Shown one piece after another: positions 26,322 to 35,771 of a DNA stretch of 64,000 bases. The DNA is from Bog-473 sp963745175 (GTDB taxonomy: Bacteria > Actinomycetota > Acidimicrobiia > Acidimicrobiales > RAAP-2), in assembly GCA_963745175.1 (NCBI GenBank), contig CAVUWK010000001.1, positions 62,001 to 126,000 of the forward strand. The letters run 5' to 3'. The notes beneath the pieces were generated by a model that did no database searches, was not told the origin of the DNA, and saw nothing but the letters and a program-made list of their open reading frames with translations. A program made the translations under genes and the position numbers. The stretch's first letter is position 1. The number at the start of each line of letters is the position of its first letter.

Positions 26322-26427
26322 CCATGTTCAGGCACGTCCGAGTTGCCCGAAGGTTGGACCGCCGACACCTCTGGCGCGAGCGCACCGGTTTCCCGCTCCG
26401 TCCCGTGCCCGGGCTTGCCTCGGCGGG

Positions 26428-29178
26428 CTACACCTCGTCCAAGCTCTCGGAACGTAGCGCAGGACCAAGATTCCGGCGTGAGCCAATCTGAAGCTTTTGG
26501 AACACCTTCCGCAGGTGGTAGTCAACCGTGTTGGCGCTGATGAACAGCTGCGCGGCGATCTCGCGGTTCGTCTCGCCAGTCGCGGCGCGTTCGGCGATCT
26601 GGCGTTCTTGGTTGGTTAGCTTAGTGGCGCGGCCGACTGTTCGACGTCGGGCATGCTCGCCAGTGGCAGCGAGCTCGAGACGTGCGCGCTCGGCGAACCC
26701 CTCTGCCCCCATTGCCGAGAACTCTTCATACGCCAGGCGGAGTTGCGTTCGGGCGTGGACCCTTCGTTTCTGCCGCCGCAGCCATTCTCCGTAGAGAAGC
26801 CGTGTGTGGGCGAGATCTATTGCGACTGTGGTGCATGCGAGGTGCTCGATAGCCCTCTCGAACAACACCTCCGCGTTGGCGTGGTCGGAGAGAAGGGCCT
26901 GCGAACGGGCGAGCAGACCGAGTGCCCAAGGCGTACCAGTTGCCAGTGCTCGGGCCGAGAGCTCGGCGAGCGCCCTTGTCGCGGCGTCCCGATCTCCACT
27001 GCGCGCGCCGGCTTCCACGACGAGCGGAAGGTTCTGGCTGGTCCACCCAATGGCCCTTCTACTGGTTGCATATTCAGCAGCCGGGAGGGCCGCGGCATAT
27101 CTGCCCGCGCCCAGCTCGAGGATGGCGAGCGCCCGATACGCTTGGAACACCACTGCGGCCGAGCCGATGGCCGTACCATTCTCGATGAGAGCATTTGCAG
27201 CAGACCGAGTGCCTGCCTCGTCGCCGCGCCAGGCCAGAAGCTCGACCTTCACCATGCGGTATGGATCAACTGGTTGGCCAATGGCGGCGACGATCTCCAG
27301 GGCTTCTGCGTAATGAGCGTCGGCGGCCGAAAAGTTTCCGATTCGAATCTTATGTTGAGCCAGCGCAAGCAGAATGAACAGCAGCACGAAAAGTGCGCCA
27401 GTTTCCCGAGCAGTACTCTCGACCCGCTCACCCCATGCAATGTAGGTGCGGTCGTCCAAAAGCTCATTTGAAACGACAACGCCGTATTGGAACCACCTCG
27501 AGATCTCATCGGTCGAGATGGGCTCATCGCGCATGATTCGCGCTCGTTCGCGGAGCTCGTCCACGGCTTCTCGATATCCCTCGGCGAGAAGAAGCGAGGT
27601 TCCATCCAGAAGTCGATCTGCCAGCTGGGGTGGCCGCGTGCGCTTGGCAGTCGTGCGTGCCACCTCAGCAATTTCCACACCGTTGGTTTCGAGCGTGAAG
27701 TGAAGGGAAATCAGAAACGCGTCGAATGCTTCAAGCAGTGATTCGCGTGCCCGGTCGATGTCGAGAGGGAGAAACTTCCGGGCGGCGCCTAGCAGAAGAA
27801 CCGCCGCAGCCGCTGCATGAACGAGTGGTACTTGCATCCTGCCGTCTAGCTGTTGAGCTTCTGCCATCAAAAATGGATCCGACAGTCCGACTCTTGCTCG
27901 AGACAACAAAGCGTCTGCTCGAATTGGCTCTCCTGCATTCAGCGCGGCGGCGGTTGCCTTGAGGAGTCGTACCGACTGATGGCCAGGTTCTTCGGTCAAC
28001 TCCGCGGCGTGAGTCAATAAGAAGGCTTCCGCAGCGTAACCACCACGGTTGCGTGCCCGATGTGCCGTCGCTTCGAGGTCGGCCGCCAGTGCTTCATCGG
28101 GTGCAGTGGCGCTGGCGATGAGGTGATAAGCCCATCGGTCAGGCTCGCTCGTCTTGTCGAGTGAGGACGCGAGAGCACGATGAACCTCTCTTCGTTCCTC
28201 GCGTCTGGCTCCGGCGTAGATGGCGGACCGGATCAAGGGGTGGCGGAAATCAATACGTGGCTCAGTGGTCAACAGGCGCTCGCGGATGGCAAGGGTCTCG
28301 ACATCCGATCCACATCCGAGATGGCTTGCTACCTTGCGTACCAATGCGGCATCTCCTGATATGTCAGCCGCAGCAATAAGCAGGAAGGTCTGTGCTTCGG
28401 GCGGCATCATGTCGACTTGACGTCGAAAATGTGCCTCAAGGCGCCGACTGATCGGGATCGGCTCAGGCAGGCGGCTCGCGTCCACCCACTGCGTCGCCGT
28501 GAGCTCCTGAGCCAGCTCGGTTAATGCCAGAGGGCAACCACTCGTCTCATTGACGACGCGGTGCGCGATTTTGGCGTCCAGTGGGCCGTGAACAACGTGG
28601 GATAGAAGTTCCATGGCTGCATCTTCGGGAAGACCGCATATCTCGACGGCGCGAATCCCCGTTAGGGCCGAGAGCGCATTTTCGGGAGTGCGCATGGCGA
28701 AGATCAAAGCGATACCGTCTTTACTGAGTCGGCGTCCGACGAAAGCCAAGGCCTGCAGCGAGGCGTGGTCGACCCATTGCGCATCATCGACAATGCAGAG
28801 GAGACCCTGAGGTGAAGCTGCATCGGCAAGCAGAGTGAGTGTGGCCAGGCCGACCATGAAGAGGTCGGCTGGCGAGTGTGCAGTGATTCCAAAGGCTGCC
28901 TGCAGTCCATTTCGTTGGGGTGCGGGAAGAGACTCGACGTGACCCAAGAACGGCAGGAGAAGCCGGTGAAGTGCAGCGAACCCGAACTCGTGCTCTGCCT
29001 CCAAGCCTGAGATCCTGACTATCTGGAGGCCTCGCGCATGGTCGACCACATAGTCAAGCAGAGCGGTCTTGCCCATACCGGCTTCGCCGTGGAGCGCTAG
29101 GGCTGAACTGCTTTCCCGGCGCGCGCCATCAATGAGTGCATCAAGGAGCGCTCGCTCTTCGGTGCGGTCGAGCAGCAC
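26428..29178 (-). CDS. Large ATP-binding LuxR-family (LAL/MalT-like) regulator
   Basis: 916 residues. N-terminal AAA-type ATPase with Walker A GEAGMGKT (residues 31-38) and Walker B LLCIVDDAQW (Asp131/132); a long helical, TPR-like middle; and a C-terminal LuxR helix-turn-helix from LTNQERQIAERAATGETN to YHLRKVFQKLQIGSRR. These regulators sense a ligand through the middle region and activate transcription in an ATP-dependent way. The ATPase start at residue ~1 is short but complete. It lies downstream of the amidohydrolase/SDR pair in the same direction (gap 187 bases) and converges on the hydrolase gene. Confidence 0.93.
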   Translation of the reverse strand: MLLDRTEERALLDALIDGARRESSSALALHGEAGMGKTALLDYVVDHARGLQIVRISGLEAEHEFGFAALHRLLLPFLGHVESLPAPQRNGLQAAFGITAHSPADLFMVGLATLTLLADAASPQGLLCIVDDAQWVDHASLQALAFVGRRLSKDGIALIFAMRTPENALSALTGIRAVEICGLPEDAAMELLSHVVHGPLDAKIAHRVVNETSGCPLALTELAQELTATQWVDASRLPEPIPISRRLEAHFRRQVDMMPPEAQTFLLIAAADISGDAALVRKVASHLGCGSDVETLAIRERLLTTEPRIDFRHPLIRSAIYAGARREERREVHRALASSLDKTSEPDRWAYHLIASATAPDEALAADLEATAHRARNRGGYAAEAFLLTHAAELTEEPGHQSVRLLKATAAALNAGEPIRADALLSRARVGLSDPFLMAEAQQLDGRMQVPLVHAAAAAVLLLGAARKFLPLDIDRARESLLEAFDAFLISLHFTLETNGVEIAEVARTTAKRTRPPQLADRLLDGTSLLLAEGYREAVDELRERARIMRDEPISTDEISRWFQYGVVVSNELLDDRTYIAWGERVESTARETGALFVLLFILLALAQHKIRIGNFSAADAHYAEALEIVAAIGQPVDPYRMVKVELLAWRGDEAGTRSAANALIENGTAIGSAAVVFQAYRALAILELGAGRYAAALPAAEYATSRRAIGWTSQNLPLVVEAGARSGDRDAATRALAELSARALATGTPWALGLLARSQALLSDHANAEVLFERAIEHLACTTVAIDLAHTRLLYGEWLRRQKRRVHARTQLRLAYEEFSAMGAEGFAERARLELAATGEHARRRTVGRATKLTNQERQIAERAATGETNREIAAQLFISANTVDYHLRKVFQKLQIGSRRNLGPALRSESLDEV

Positions 29179-29365
29179 TATTCAGAACCTGGATCGAGGG
29201 ACAATATGCCCAGTGTACGTAGCATCTTGAAGAGACGACGATGGGAGTTTCCGGTCCAGCGGCGGATCGCCCCGGGCGAATGCGGGATGCCAATGGTGCC
29301 TTCAGCCAATGCGAAGTGGCCACGAAAGAAGACCTGAAGGGCATGCCAACCGAACCTTTGAGCGG

Positions 29366-30688
29366 TCATCTGCGCAGGCGGTCGCGGGTCTCGTGCATGA
29401 GCTTCCGGCCCCAGTCGACATGGGCACCGACCAGCCGCCCGCCTCGCTTGACGATGTCCCCTCCAACGATCACGGTTTCGACGTCGGCTGGTCCAGCCCC
29501 GAGCGCCATGACCGCCACGGGATCGCCGAACCCATCAAGATGGGGGGAGCGCATGTCGACGATGACGATGTCGGCTTGCTTGCCTGGTGTGAGGCTGCCG
29601 ATCTGGTCGTCAAGATCCCACACGGCCGCGCCGTCGAGGGTGGCCAGTCGAAGCATGTCCCGCTGATGGAGGTCGACGGTCGCGACCTGCTCTCCCCGGG
29701 CCAACGCGGCGGCGTTGGCCCGCGAACGCTCCGCTGCGAGCGCAAGGCGCATCTCGGAGAATAGATCGGTCCCGGCCGAACAGATGGTGTCGACCCCGAA
29801 ACCCGAAAGGATGCCCCGTTGGAGGGCCGGGCCAGTTCCCGGGAAGGTCCCGAACTGCATCAGCATGTCGGTGGACGGGGTGATCGACAAGGTCCCGTGA
29901 CTTGCGGCGATCAGGTCGAGTTCCTCTTCAGTCAGCATGTTCCCGTGTGCGTAGTTCACATCGGCGCCGAGCAGTCCGTCCCGCTGTAGGGTGGTCACGG
30001 CGTCGGAGGTGCCGGCCATGCCCACGTGCAGTGAGATCGGAAGCCCGAGGTCGCGGGCGAACGCGAAGTCTTGAACGTTACGTTCAGGAGTGGTGAAGCA
30101 CGGCCCGCGTAGCGCCATGCCCATCCGCAGCCGCCCATTACTTCCGGATGGGAATTGCTCGTCGCGCAACCGACGAGCGTCCACGGGGTGCGGCGGGTTC
30201 GGATCGTCGCCTGCCGGTCCCGGGCCACCGTAGAGGAAGTAGCCCCGGATCCCGGACTCTTGTAGGCCGCGTAGGTCCGCATCGGCATGTGCTGCAGACT
30301 GCAGATTATGAGCCCAGTCGGCGATCGTGGTGATCCCGGCGTCCAAGGCCTGCAGGGCGCCCCACAGCGTTCCGGCGTAGACATCATCTGCGCTGTGTCT
30401 GGGCGCGATCCCGGTGAGCACGGCAGGCCCGTAGCCGGCCCCTGTTATCTGGGGGGTGAACCCGCCGATCGCTCCCTGCCACACGTGGCGGTGGGTGTCG
30501 ACGAGACCCGGAATGACGAGCCGACCCTTGGCCTCGATCACTTCGGCGTCCGGGAAGGACGTCTCGAGTCCGGGTCGGATGTCGACGATGACCCCATCAC
30601 GAACCAGGATTTCACTATCGGGCTGGTCCCCGAGCTCAGAGTCCATAGTGACAACATGGCCACCTTTGATGAGGAGTTCGTTGGGCAT
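29366..30688 (-). CDS. Amidohydrolase (cytosine-deaminase / TRZ-ATZ-like)
   Basis: 440-residue metal-dependent hydrolase. N-terminal beta-sandwich start MPNELLIKGGHVVTMD; metal motif DTHRHVWQGAIGG (HxH); later ligands in ISLHVGMAG and VNYAHGNMLTE; Asp in CSAGTDLFSEMR; C-terminal KQADIVIVDMRSPHLDG closing the sandwich. Family members deaminate or dechlorinate heterocycles such as cytosine, guanine or triazines, or hydrolyse other C-N bonds; substrate not predictable here. AAAGG before ATG 30688. It follows the SDR gene by 40 bases and is probably co-transcribed with it. Confidence 0.92.
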   Translation of the reverse strand: MPNELLIKGGHVVTMDSELGDQPDSEILVRDGVIVDIRPGLETSFPDAEVIEAKGRLVIPGLVDTHRHVWQGAIGGFTPQITGAGYGPAVLTGIAPRHSADDVYAGTLWGALQALDAGITTIADWAHNLQSAAHADADLRGLQESGIRGYFLYGGPGPAGDDPNPPHPVDARRLRDEQFPSGSNGRLRMGMALRGPCFTTPERNVQDFAFARDLGLPISLHVGMAGTSDAVTTLQRDGLLGADVNYAHGNMLTEEELDLIAASHGTLSITPSTDMLMQFGTFPGTGPALQRGILSGFGVDTICSAGTDLFSEMRLALAAERSRANAAALARGEQVATVDLHQRDMLRLATLDGAAVWDLDDQIGSLTPGKQADIVIVDMRSPHLDGFGDPVAVMALGAGPADVETVIVGGDIVKRGGRLVGAHVDWGRKLMHETRDRLRR

Positions 30689-30728
30689 GGTGGTTCACCA
30701 ACCTTTCTTGGGCACTGAGGGGGAACGT

Positions 30729-31505
30729 CTACGGATTCGGGAGCACGACCCCGGTGAGCTCGGCGCAGGCGTCGAGCAGCCTGCCTTGAACCTCGACTGA
30801 GCGGGCTGCGGGGTGAACGTCGCGTGGCTCCTGGTGGTAGAAGTAATTGCCGGTGACGGTTGCTGCCGGGTCGTCGCTCACCGCCAACCAGACTTGAGTC
30901 ACCGCTGCCAGTGAGAGGTCGTCGGGTGCGCCGGGTCCACCCATCTTGGTCGGCACCCAGCCGGGCTCGAGGGCGTTGGAGAGCACGCCGGGCCAGCGGC
31001 GGGCGACGGCGAAGGCCAGGACGACGTCGAAGAGCTTGCTGTCTGCGTAGGCCTGGGCCCCGTTCCAGTGACGTCTCGCCCATTGGAGGTCGTCGAGGTC
31101 AGGGTTGCCTCCTTTGTGCATGCCCGAGCTGAGGTACACCAGCCGGCGAGGCGGAGTGATCAGGGCGGTCAGCAGGTACGGTGCCATGACGTTGACCGCA
31201 AAGACGTGAGAGAGTCCGTCGATAGTCTCGACGCGCTGGGGCTCTCGGTATCCGACGCCGGCGTTGTGGATCACGGCGTCATAGCGTCCGAGCGCATTGG
31301 CCTGATCCGCGACCTGGCGTGTCCCCTCGATGCTGGTCAAGTCGCCGACGACGACGTGCTCGGCCGCTGGGAGCGCCTGACGAGCGTCATCCGCCCGCTG
31401 ACCGTTGCGCGCATGCAGGGTGATCGCGTGGCCGACATGGACGAGCAGCTCTGCCGCCATCAACCCAAGGCCATCGCTCGACCCGGTGATCAGTACCCTT
31501 GCCAT
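30729..31505 (-). CDS. Short-chain dehydrogenase/reductase
   Basis: 258 residues. Rossmann cofactor loop TGSSDGLGLMAAELL, NAG motif HNAGVGY, catalytic Ser in VYLSSGMH and YADSK as the YxxxK active site. GDLTSIEGTRQVAD suggests an NADP(H)-type fold region. The sequence around SSGMHKGGNPDLDDLQW is like SDRs of the protochlorophyllide-reductase-like/retinol-dehydrogenase group. First gene of the two-gene unit with the amidohydrolase; divergent from the second LuxR-type regulator. Confidence 0.93.
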   Translation of the reverse strand: MARVLITGSSDGLGLMAAELLVHVGHAITLHARNGQRADDARQALPAAEHVVVGDLTSIEGTRQVADQANALGRYDAVIHNAGVGYREPQRVETIDGLSHVFAVNVMAPYLLTALITPPRRLVYLSSGMHKGGNPDLDDLQWARRHWNGAQAYADSKLFDVVLAFAVARRWPGVLSNALEPGWVPTKMGGPGAPDDLSLAAVTQVWLAVSDDPAATVTGNYFYHQEPRDVHPAARSVEVQGRLLDACAELTGVVLPNP

Positions 31506-31854
31506 CTTCCCTCCTTGTTGGCATTGCTTCGGGGAATCATCGTCGGTCTCGGTGGTGCCGGATGTGGGGGTTCAGCAACGGTGCTCAGCTCAGGCGAACC
31601 CTCGCGGAGGCCTCCAGATCGTCGATGTAATGCGGCTGTTCGCATTCTCCAGGTGGATGTCCTGTCTCTCGTCAGGTGGGCCAAGGGTTTCCGAGACCTA
31701 TGTTCGATCCCTTGCCCTTTATTCGCACCCGGGGGAACCCCCCGGCACCACCCCTGACTTTCCACCATGGCGTCGTCCGAGGCGAGGTACGTGCCGGCCG
31801 AGGGCGTCGGGTTGGCCCCCGGGCGATCTGCTCTGGCCGGACGTAGGGTTGGCT

Positions 31855-34746
31855 GTGATCTCATCCGTGGGTGAGAGCGACGGCCTCCTGCTCGAGCGTG
31901 ATCGAGAATTGGAACGGATAGGGGAATGCCTGCAGCGGGCGCGGCAAGGCCGTGGCGGGGCGCTGATGGTCGAGGGGCCGGCTGGGATCGGCAAAACCGT
32001 GTTATTGGCGGTCGCCCGGGATGTTGCAGAGGGAGAGGGTTTCAGGGTCCTGCGAGCACGTGGGGCTGAGCTGGAGCGCGAGTTCGCGTTCGGGGTGGTG
32101 CGCCAGCTGGTCGAACCGGTGGTGGCGGGAGCGTCGGAGGAGGAGCGGTCCCAGCTCTTGGATGGGCCGCCCGGGGTGGCGGCGCGGCTGTTGGGTCTTC
32201 CTGGCCTGGGTGACGGGGTAGCTGCCGCTGCGCCGATCGCCCCGGACCCGTCGTTCGCGGTGCTCCACGGGCTGTACTGGTTGTGCGCCAACCTGGCGGC
32301 GCAACAACCCTTGGCGTTGGTGCTGGATGACGCCCATTGGGCTGACGGTGCGTCGCTTCGCTTTCTGGCTTTTTTGCTGCCCCGCTTGGAGGAGCTGCAT
32401 GCCGCAGTGCTGCTCGGAGCTCGCCCGGCTGAGGCCGGAGAGAGCGGCGAGCTGTTGGCCGCCCTGACGATGGATCCGGCGACCGAGGTGGTCACGGTGG
32501 GGCCGCTGACCACCAGGGGAGTGGCCACGCTGGTGGCGGTCGCCTTGGGTGTCGAGCCCGAACCCGAGTTCGCGAAGGCGTGCTGGGAGGTGACTGGCGG
32601 TACGCCGTTTCTGGTCCGCACGCTGGTCGAAGCACTGCGAGAGGAGCAGATCGCCCCGGTCACCGCGTCGGCAGCCAAAGTTCAGGACGTCGCGTCCGTC
32701 ACCTTGAGCCGCTGGGCAATGGTGCGTCTCGTGCGACTGGGTCCTGACGCGGCGCGTCTGGCTCGGGCGGTGGCCGTTCTGGAGCGGGCCGATTTGGACC
32801 AGGCGGCCCGGCTGGCCGGGCTCGCACCCCCCGACGCCGCGCGCGCCGCCGATCTGCTCGTCCGGGCGGGCGTGCTGGACGAGGCACCACTTTGCTTCGT
32901 CCATCCACTCCTGCGGGGCGCCGTCTACCGTGATATGGCGGCGGCCGACCGGGCCGAGGCGCACGGGCGCTCCGCCAGACTGCTGGCCGAAGCACACGCC
33001 AACCCGGCCCGCGTCGCCGAGCATCTGCTGGCGACCGTTCCGACAGGCGACGGCTGGACGGTCGAACAGTTGCGGGCCGCCGCCTGGGAAGCAACGACTC
33101 GGGGTGCGCCGGAATCAGCGGTTGCCTACCTACGCAGGGCCTTGTTCGAGCAACCATCGCCTGAGGCGGGGGCGGGTCTGTTGCTCGAGCTCGGTCTGGC
33201 CGAGTTCAGCGCAGGCCAGCCAGGCTGGCACGACGAACTTGCAGCGGCGGTGGAGTCGGCCGGCGACGACCGGACCCGCATCGCGGTCGCGCTGCTGTTC
33301 GCGAATGCGCTGCGGTGGCACGAGCGGGCCGCCGAGGCGATCGAGGTGTGTGATGGCGTCGCCGCCCGCCTCGACGGCAGCGATGCGGAAGGCCGCATGA
33401 CATTGGAGGCAATGGCAGTCGCCTGCGGGGTGGGCGATGCCGCCACCGCGCCGTTGGTGGCCGATCGAGCCGATGCACTGCTCGTGTGGGCCAGGGAGGG
33501 GTCGGTCCCGCGCCAATGCGTAGCGGCAGCAGCCTACGTGGGCGCCCTGGCCAACCAACCGGCCGACCAAGCGGCCGACCTCGCGCTCCGGGCCATCACC
33601 GCCGGCACGCGACCGCTGCCCGAGCCAGGCGACCCACCCTGGTTACCCGGCGGCGCGTTTCGGCACCCGAGCTCCGTGGTCACGCTGCTCTGGGTTGAGC
33701 GCTACGACGCAGCACAGGCCTTGGCCGACGCGGCCGTGGCCGAGGCCCAGGCTTCGGCCAACGGGATGATCCTTCCCGCAGTGTTGGCCCAACGGGCCTG
33801 GCTCGCCTTCCGGCGCGGCGATCTCACCGCAGCCGAGGCCGATGCACGGGCCCTGCTCGACGCCCCGGGCCCGCCGGCTCCGCCGCTTTTGCGCAACCGT
33901 GCGACGACGGTACTCGTGGACGTGCTGGTCGAGCGGGGCGACCTCGACGAGGCCGAGCGGACTCTCGAGCCCCTGGCGGCCGACCTCTACGGCACGTCGC
34001 AGACCCCGGTGATACTGCGCCACGCCCGAGGCCGCCTTCGGTTCGCTCAGAATCGCTTCGGTGAGGCACTCGGCGACTTTCGGGCGGCCGGTGAGATCGC
34101 CACCGGCGGCCTGGCGCTGAGTCCGTGCTACCTCTCGTGGCGTTCCGAGGCGGCCCTGGCCGCTCTGGCCTGTGGTGAACTCGACACGGCGCGACGCCTC
34201 AGCAACGCAGAGCTCGAGTTGGCTCGCGTCTTCGGAGCCCCACGCGCCCTTGGCGTGGCCCTGCGGGCCGCCGGGCTCGTCGCAGGCGGACAACGTGGCG
34301 AGGCCCTGCTGAGCGAGGCGATTGACGTGCTCGCCGGCCCCGAGACCCGCCTCGAACATGCCCGCGCCCTGGCCGACCTCGGCGCCTTCCTCCGTCGCAG
34401 CAACCAGCGAATCGAGGCGCGCCAACTTCTCCGCCAAGCAGTCGACACCGCCCACCACCTCGGTGCCGAAGCGCTGGCCCTACGGGCCGAGACCGAGCTG
34501 CGCGCAACGGGGGCCAGGCCGCGCCGAGCGCTGCTTACCGGGCTCGAAGCGCTCACCGCCAGCGAGCGTCGCATCGCCGAACTGGCCGCCGAAGGACTGA
34601 CAAACCGCGAGATCGCCCAAACCCTGTTTGTCACCGCCCGCACGGTCGAGGGCCACCTCACCCACGTGTTCTACAAACTGGACGTCAAGGCCCGCACTGC
34701 GCTACCGGCCGCTCTCGCGGCGCCTACGAGCGCAGTCCGCGCCTAA
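31855..34746 (+). CDS. Large ATP-binding LuxR-family (LAL) regulator
   Basis: About 963 residues from GTG 31855; the frame is open back to 31405 but that part overlaps the divergent SDR gene and is not family-like. Walker A GPAGIGKT (41-48) after LLLERDRELERIGECLQRA; Walker B LALVLDDAHWAD; TPR-like helical middle rich in Ala and Arg; C-terminal LuxR domain LTASERRIAELAAEGLTN through EGHLTHVFYKLDVKAR. Divergent promoter region with the SDR/amidohydrolase unit makes that unit a plausible target. Only distantly similar to the regulator at 26428. Confidence 0.92.
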   Translation: MISSVGESDGLLLERDRELERIGECLQRARQGRGGALMVEGPAGIGKTVLLAVARDVAEGEGFRVLRARGAELEREFAFGVVRQLVEPVVAGASEEERSQLLDGPPGVAARLLGLPGLGDGVAAAAPIAPDPSFAVLHGLYWLCANLAAQQPLALVLDDAHWADGASLRFLAFLLPRLEELHAAVLLGARPAEAGESGELLAALTMDPATEVVTVGPLTTRGVATLVAVALGVEPEPEFAKACWEVTGGTPFLVRTLVEALREEQIAPVTASAAKVQDVASVTLSRWAMVRLVRLGPDAARLARAVAVLERADLDQAARLAGLAPPDAARAADLLVRAGVLDEAPLCFVHPLLRGAVYRDMAAADRAEAHGRSARLLAEAHANPARVAEHLLATVPTGDGWTVEQLRAAAWEATTRGAPESAVAYLRRALFEQPSPEAGAGLLLELGLAEFSAGQPGWHDELAAAVESAGDDRTRIAVALLFANALRWHERAAEAIEVCDGVAARLDGSDAEGRMTLEAMAVACGVGDAATAPLVADRADALLVWAREGSVPRQCVAAAAYVGALANQPADQAADLALRAITAGTRPLPEPGDPPWLPGGAFRHPSSVVTLLWVERYDAAQALADAAVAEAQASANGMILPAVLAQRAWLAFRRGDLTAAEADARALLDAPGPPAPPLLRNRATTVLVDVLVERGDLDEAERTLEPLAADLYGTSQTPVILRHARGRLRFAQNRFGEALGDFRAAGEIATGGLALSPCYLSWRSEAALAALACGELDTARRLSNAELELARVFGAPRALGVALRAAGLVAGGQRGEALLSEAIDVLAGPETRLEHARALADLGAFLRRSNQRIEARQLLRQAVDTAHHLGAEALALRAETELRATGARPRRALLTGLEALTASERRIAELAAEGLTNREIAQTLFVTARTVEGHLTHVFYKLDVKARTALPAALAAPTSAVRA

Positions 34747-35321
34747 CCCACCGACTGGGCCGGCCAATGTCAAAGGGGGTCCACCGGGGGTTCGCACGGT
34801 GCGATCGCGGATCTCGCGAACACATCATGGGGGGTCCGTCAAAGCACGTCGTTGGCGAGGAGTTCCAGTACTTCGCGCACCACCTGCCGACCGGGAGTCC
34901 GTAAAGGACAAAGCCACCCTCGAGCGCTGCTTTGTTATTCCAGCGCCACTCCATGGGCAGCGCGAGAGGACGTTGGAAACTGGGTGGACGGACCGGCGCG
35001 TCTGGAACTGGACGGGACCAGATGGTTGAACGGCGCCACCCTGCTGGGATGAGGGCTGCGGGTTCGAATACCGTCTTCCGATCCAGAGAAACTCCTGGTC
35101 AGGACGAAAACTTGGCTGACCCGCTGACAGGCGAGAAGTTCTGGCCGCCGCTGCTCAAGTCAACCAGACTGGCGCTCGTGGAGCTGCTGAGGGCCGAAAG
35201 AGAAAACATCGAGGAAGCGCTGGCCGCTCCCGTGAGACCGCACGACAGCGCGGTCAACGGGCGATCGCCCGGGACAGTGGTCTCGCTCGAGCCATGTACT
35301 GAGAGTGGAGGGACTGGAGTC
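34747..35321. other. Intergenic stretch with one in-frame short ORF
   Basis: About 575 bases. A frame from ATG 35049 or earlier contains an ordinary helical stretch (TGEKFWPPLLKSTRLALVEL, then LLRAERENIEEALAAPV) and runs in frame into the NTF2-like gene; the paralogue at 60316 has nothing comparable upstream, so it is either a separate degraded gene or chance. GGGTTCGAATACC near 35056 resembles a tRNA T-arm but its arms do not pair properly. No promoter stands out. Confidence 0.3.
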
Positions 35322-35735
35322 ATGCCGGATTCCCGAGTCAGGGTGGTAGCGGAGTTTTTCCAGAAATTTTTCGGAGGCGATGTTGCAGCAGCCTGCGATC
35401 TCCTCGATCCTCAAGTCGTAGACGTCGTAGCGGGATCACACACACCCTCAGGCGTCTTCCAAGGCGCTCAGGCTGTTGCAGCGCACCTTTCAACCTTTCT
35501 CCGTCTCACGGAAGATCCAATCGATGTTCTTAAGTGGGAGGATTGGATGGCTGGGGTCGACAATGTCGCCGTGCTCGCGAAGATTCATCTGCAGCGACAA
35601 GGCCAACAGCACAATTTCCGCGTTATTTTCCTCGTCTCGGTGACCGGGGTCGCCGGGCCACATCGGATCTCGAGAATTGAATCCTTTTACAGCGATCAAG
35701 CAGCATTTGATCGCTTCTTCTCAGTCGAGCCATAG
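35322..35735 (+). CDS. NTF2-like small protein (paralogue of 60316-60729)
   Basis: 137 residues from ATG 35322 (GGAG just upstream). The helix-rich start RVVAEFFQKFFGGDVAAACDLL and following beta strands with VFQGAQAVAAHLSTFLR, WEDWMAGVDNVAVLAK and HRISRIESFYSDQAAFDRFF fit the SnoaL/NTF2-like ketosteroid-isomerase-type fold. The copy 25 kb away is nearly the same along its whole length. No catalytic residues are assignable; such proteins bind or isomerise small hydrophobic molecules. It precedes the GH15 gene by 36 bases. Confidence 0.75.
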   Translation: MPDSRVRVVAEFFQKFFGGDVAAACDLLDPQVVDVVAGSHTPSGVFQGAQAVAAHLSTFLRLTEDPIDVLKWEDWMAGVDNVAVLAKIHLQRQGQQHNFRVIFLVSVTGVAGPHRISRIESFYSDQAAFDRFFSVEP

Positions 35736-35771
35736 CCGGACCGAACCGGAACTGAGCCCAGAGGAGGAACA

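Noticed and set aside
34990..35095. Possible tRNA: T-arm-like GGGTTCGAATACC, anticodon-like loop CTGGGAT and a trailing CCA
   Set aside because: T-stem and anticodon stem each have a mismatch at the loop-closing pair, and no matching D-arm or acceptor 5' strand was found.
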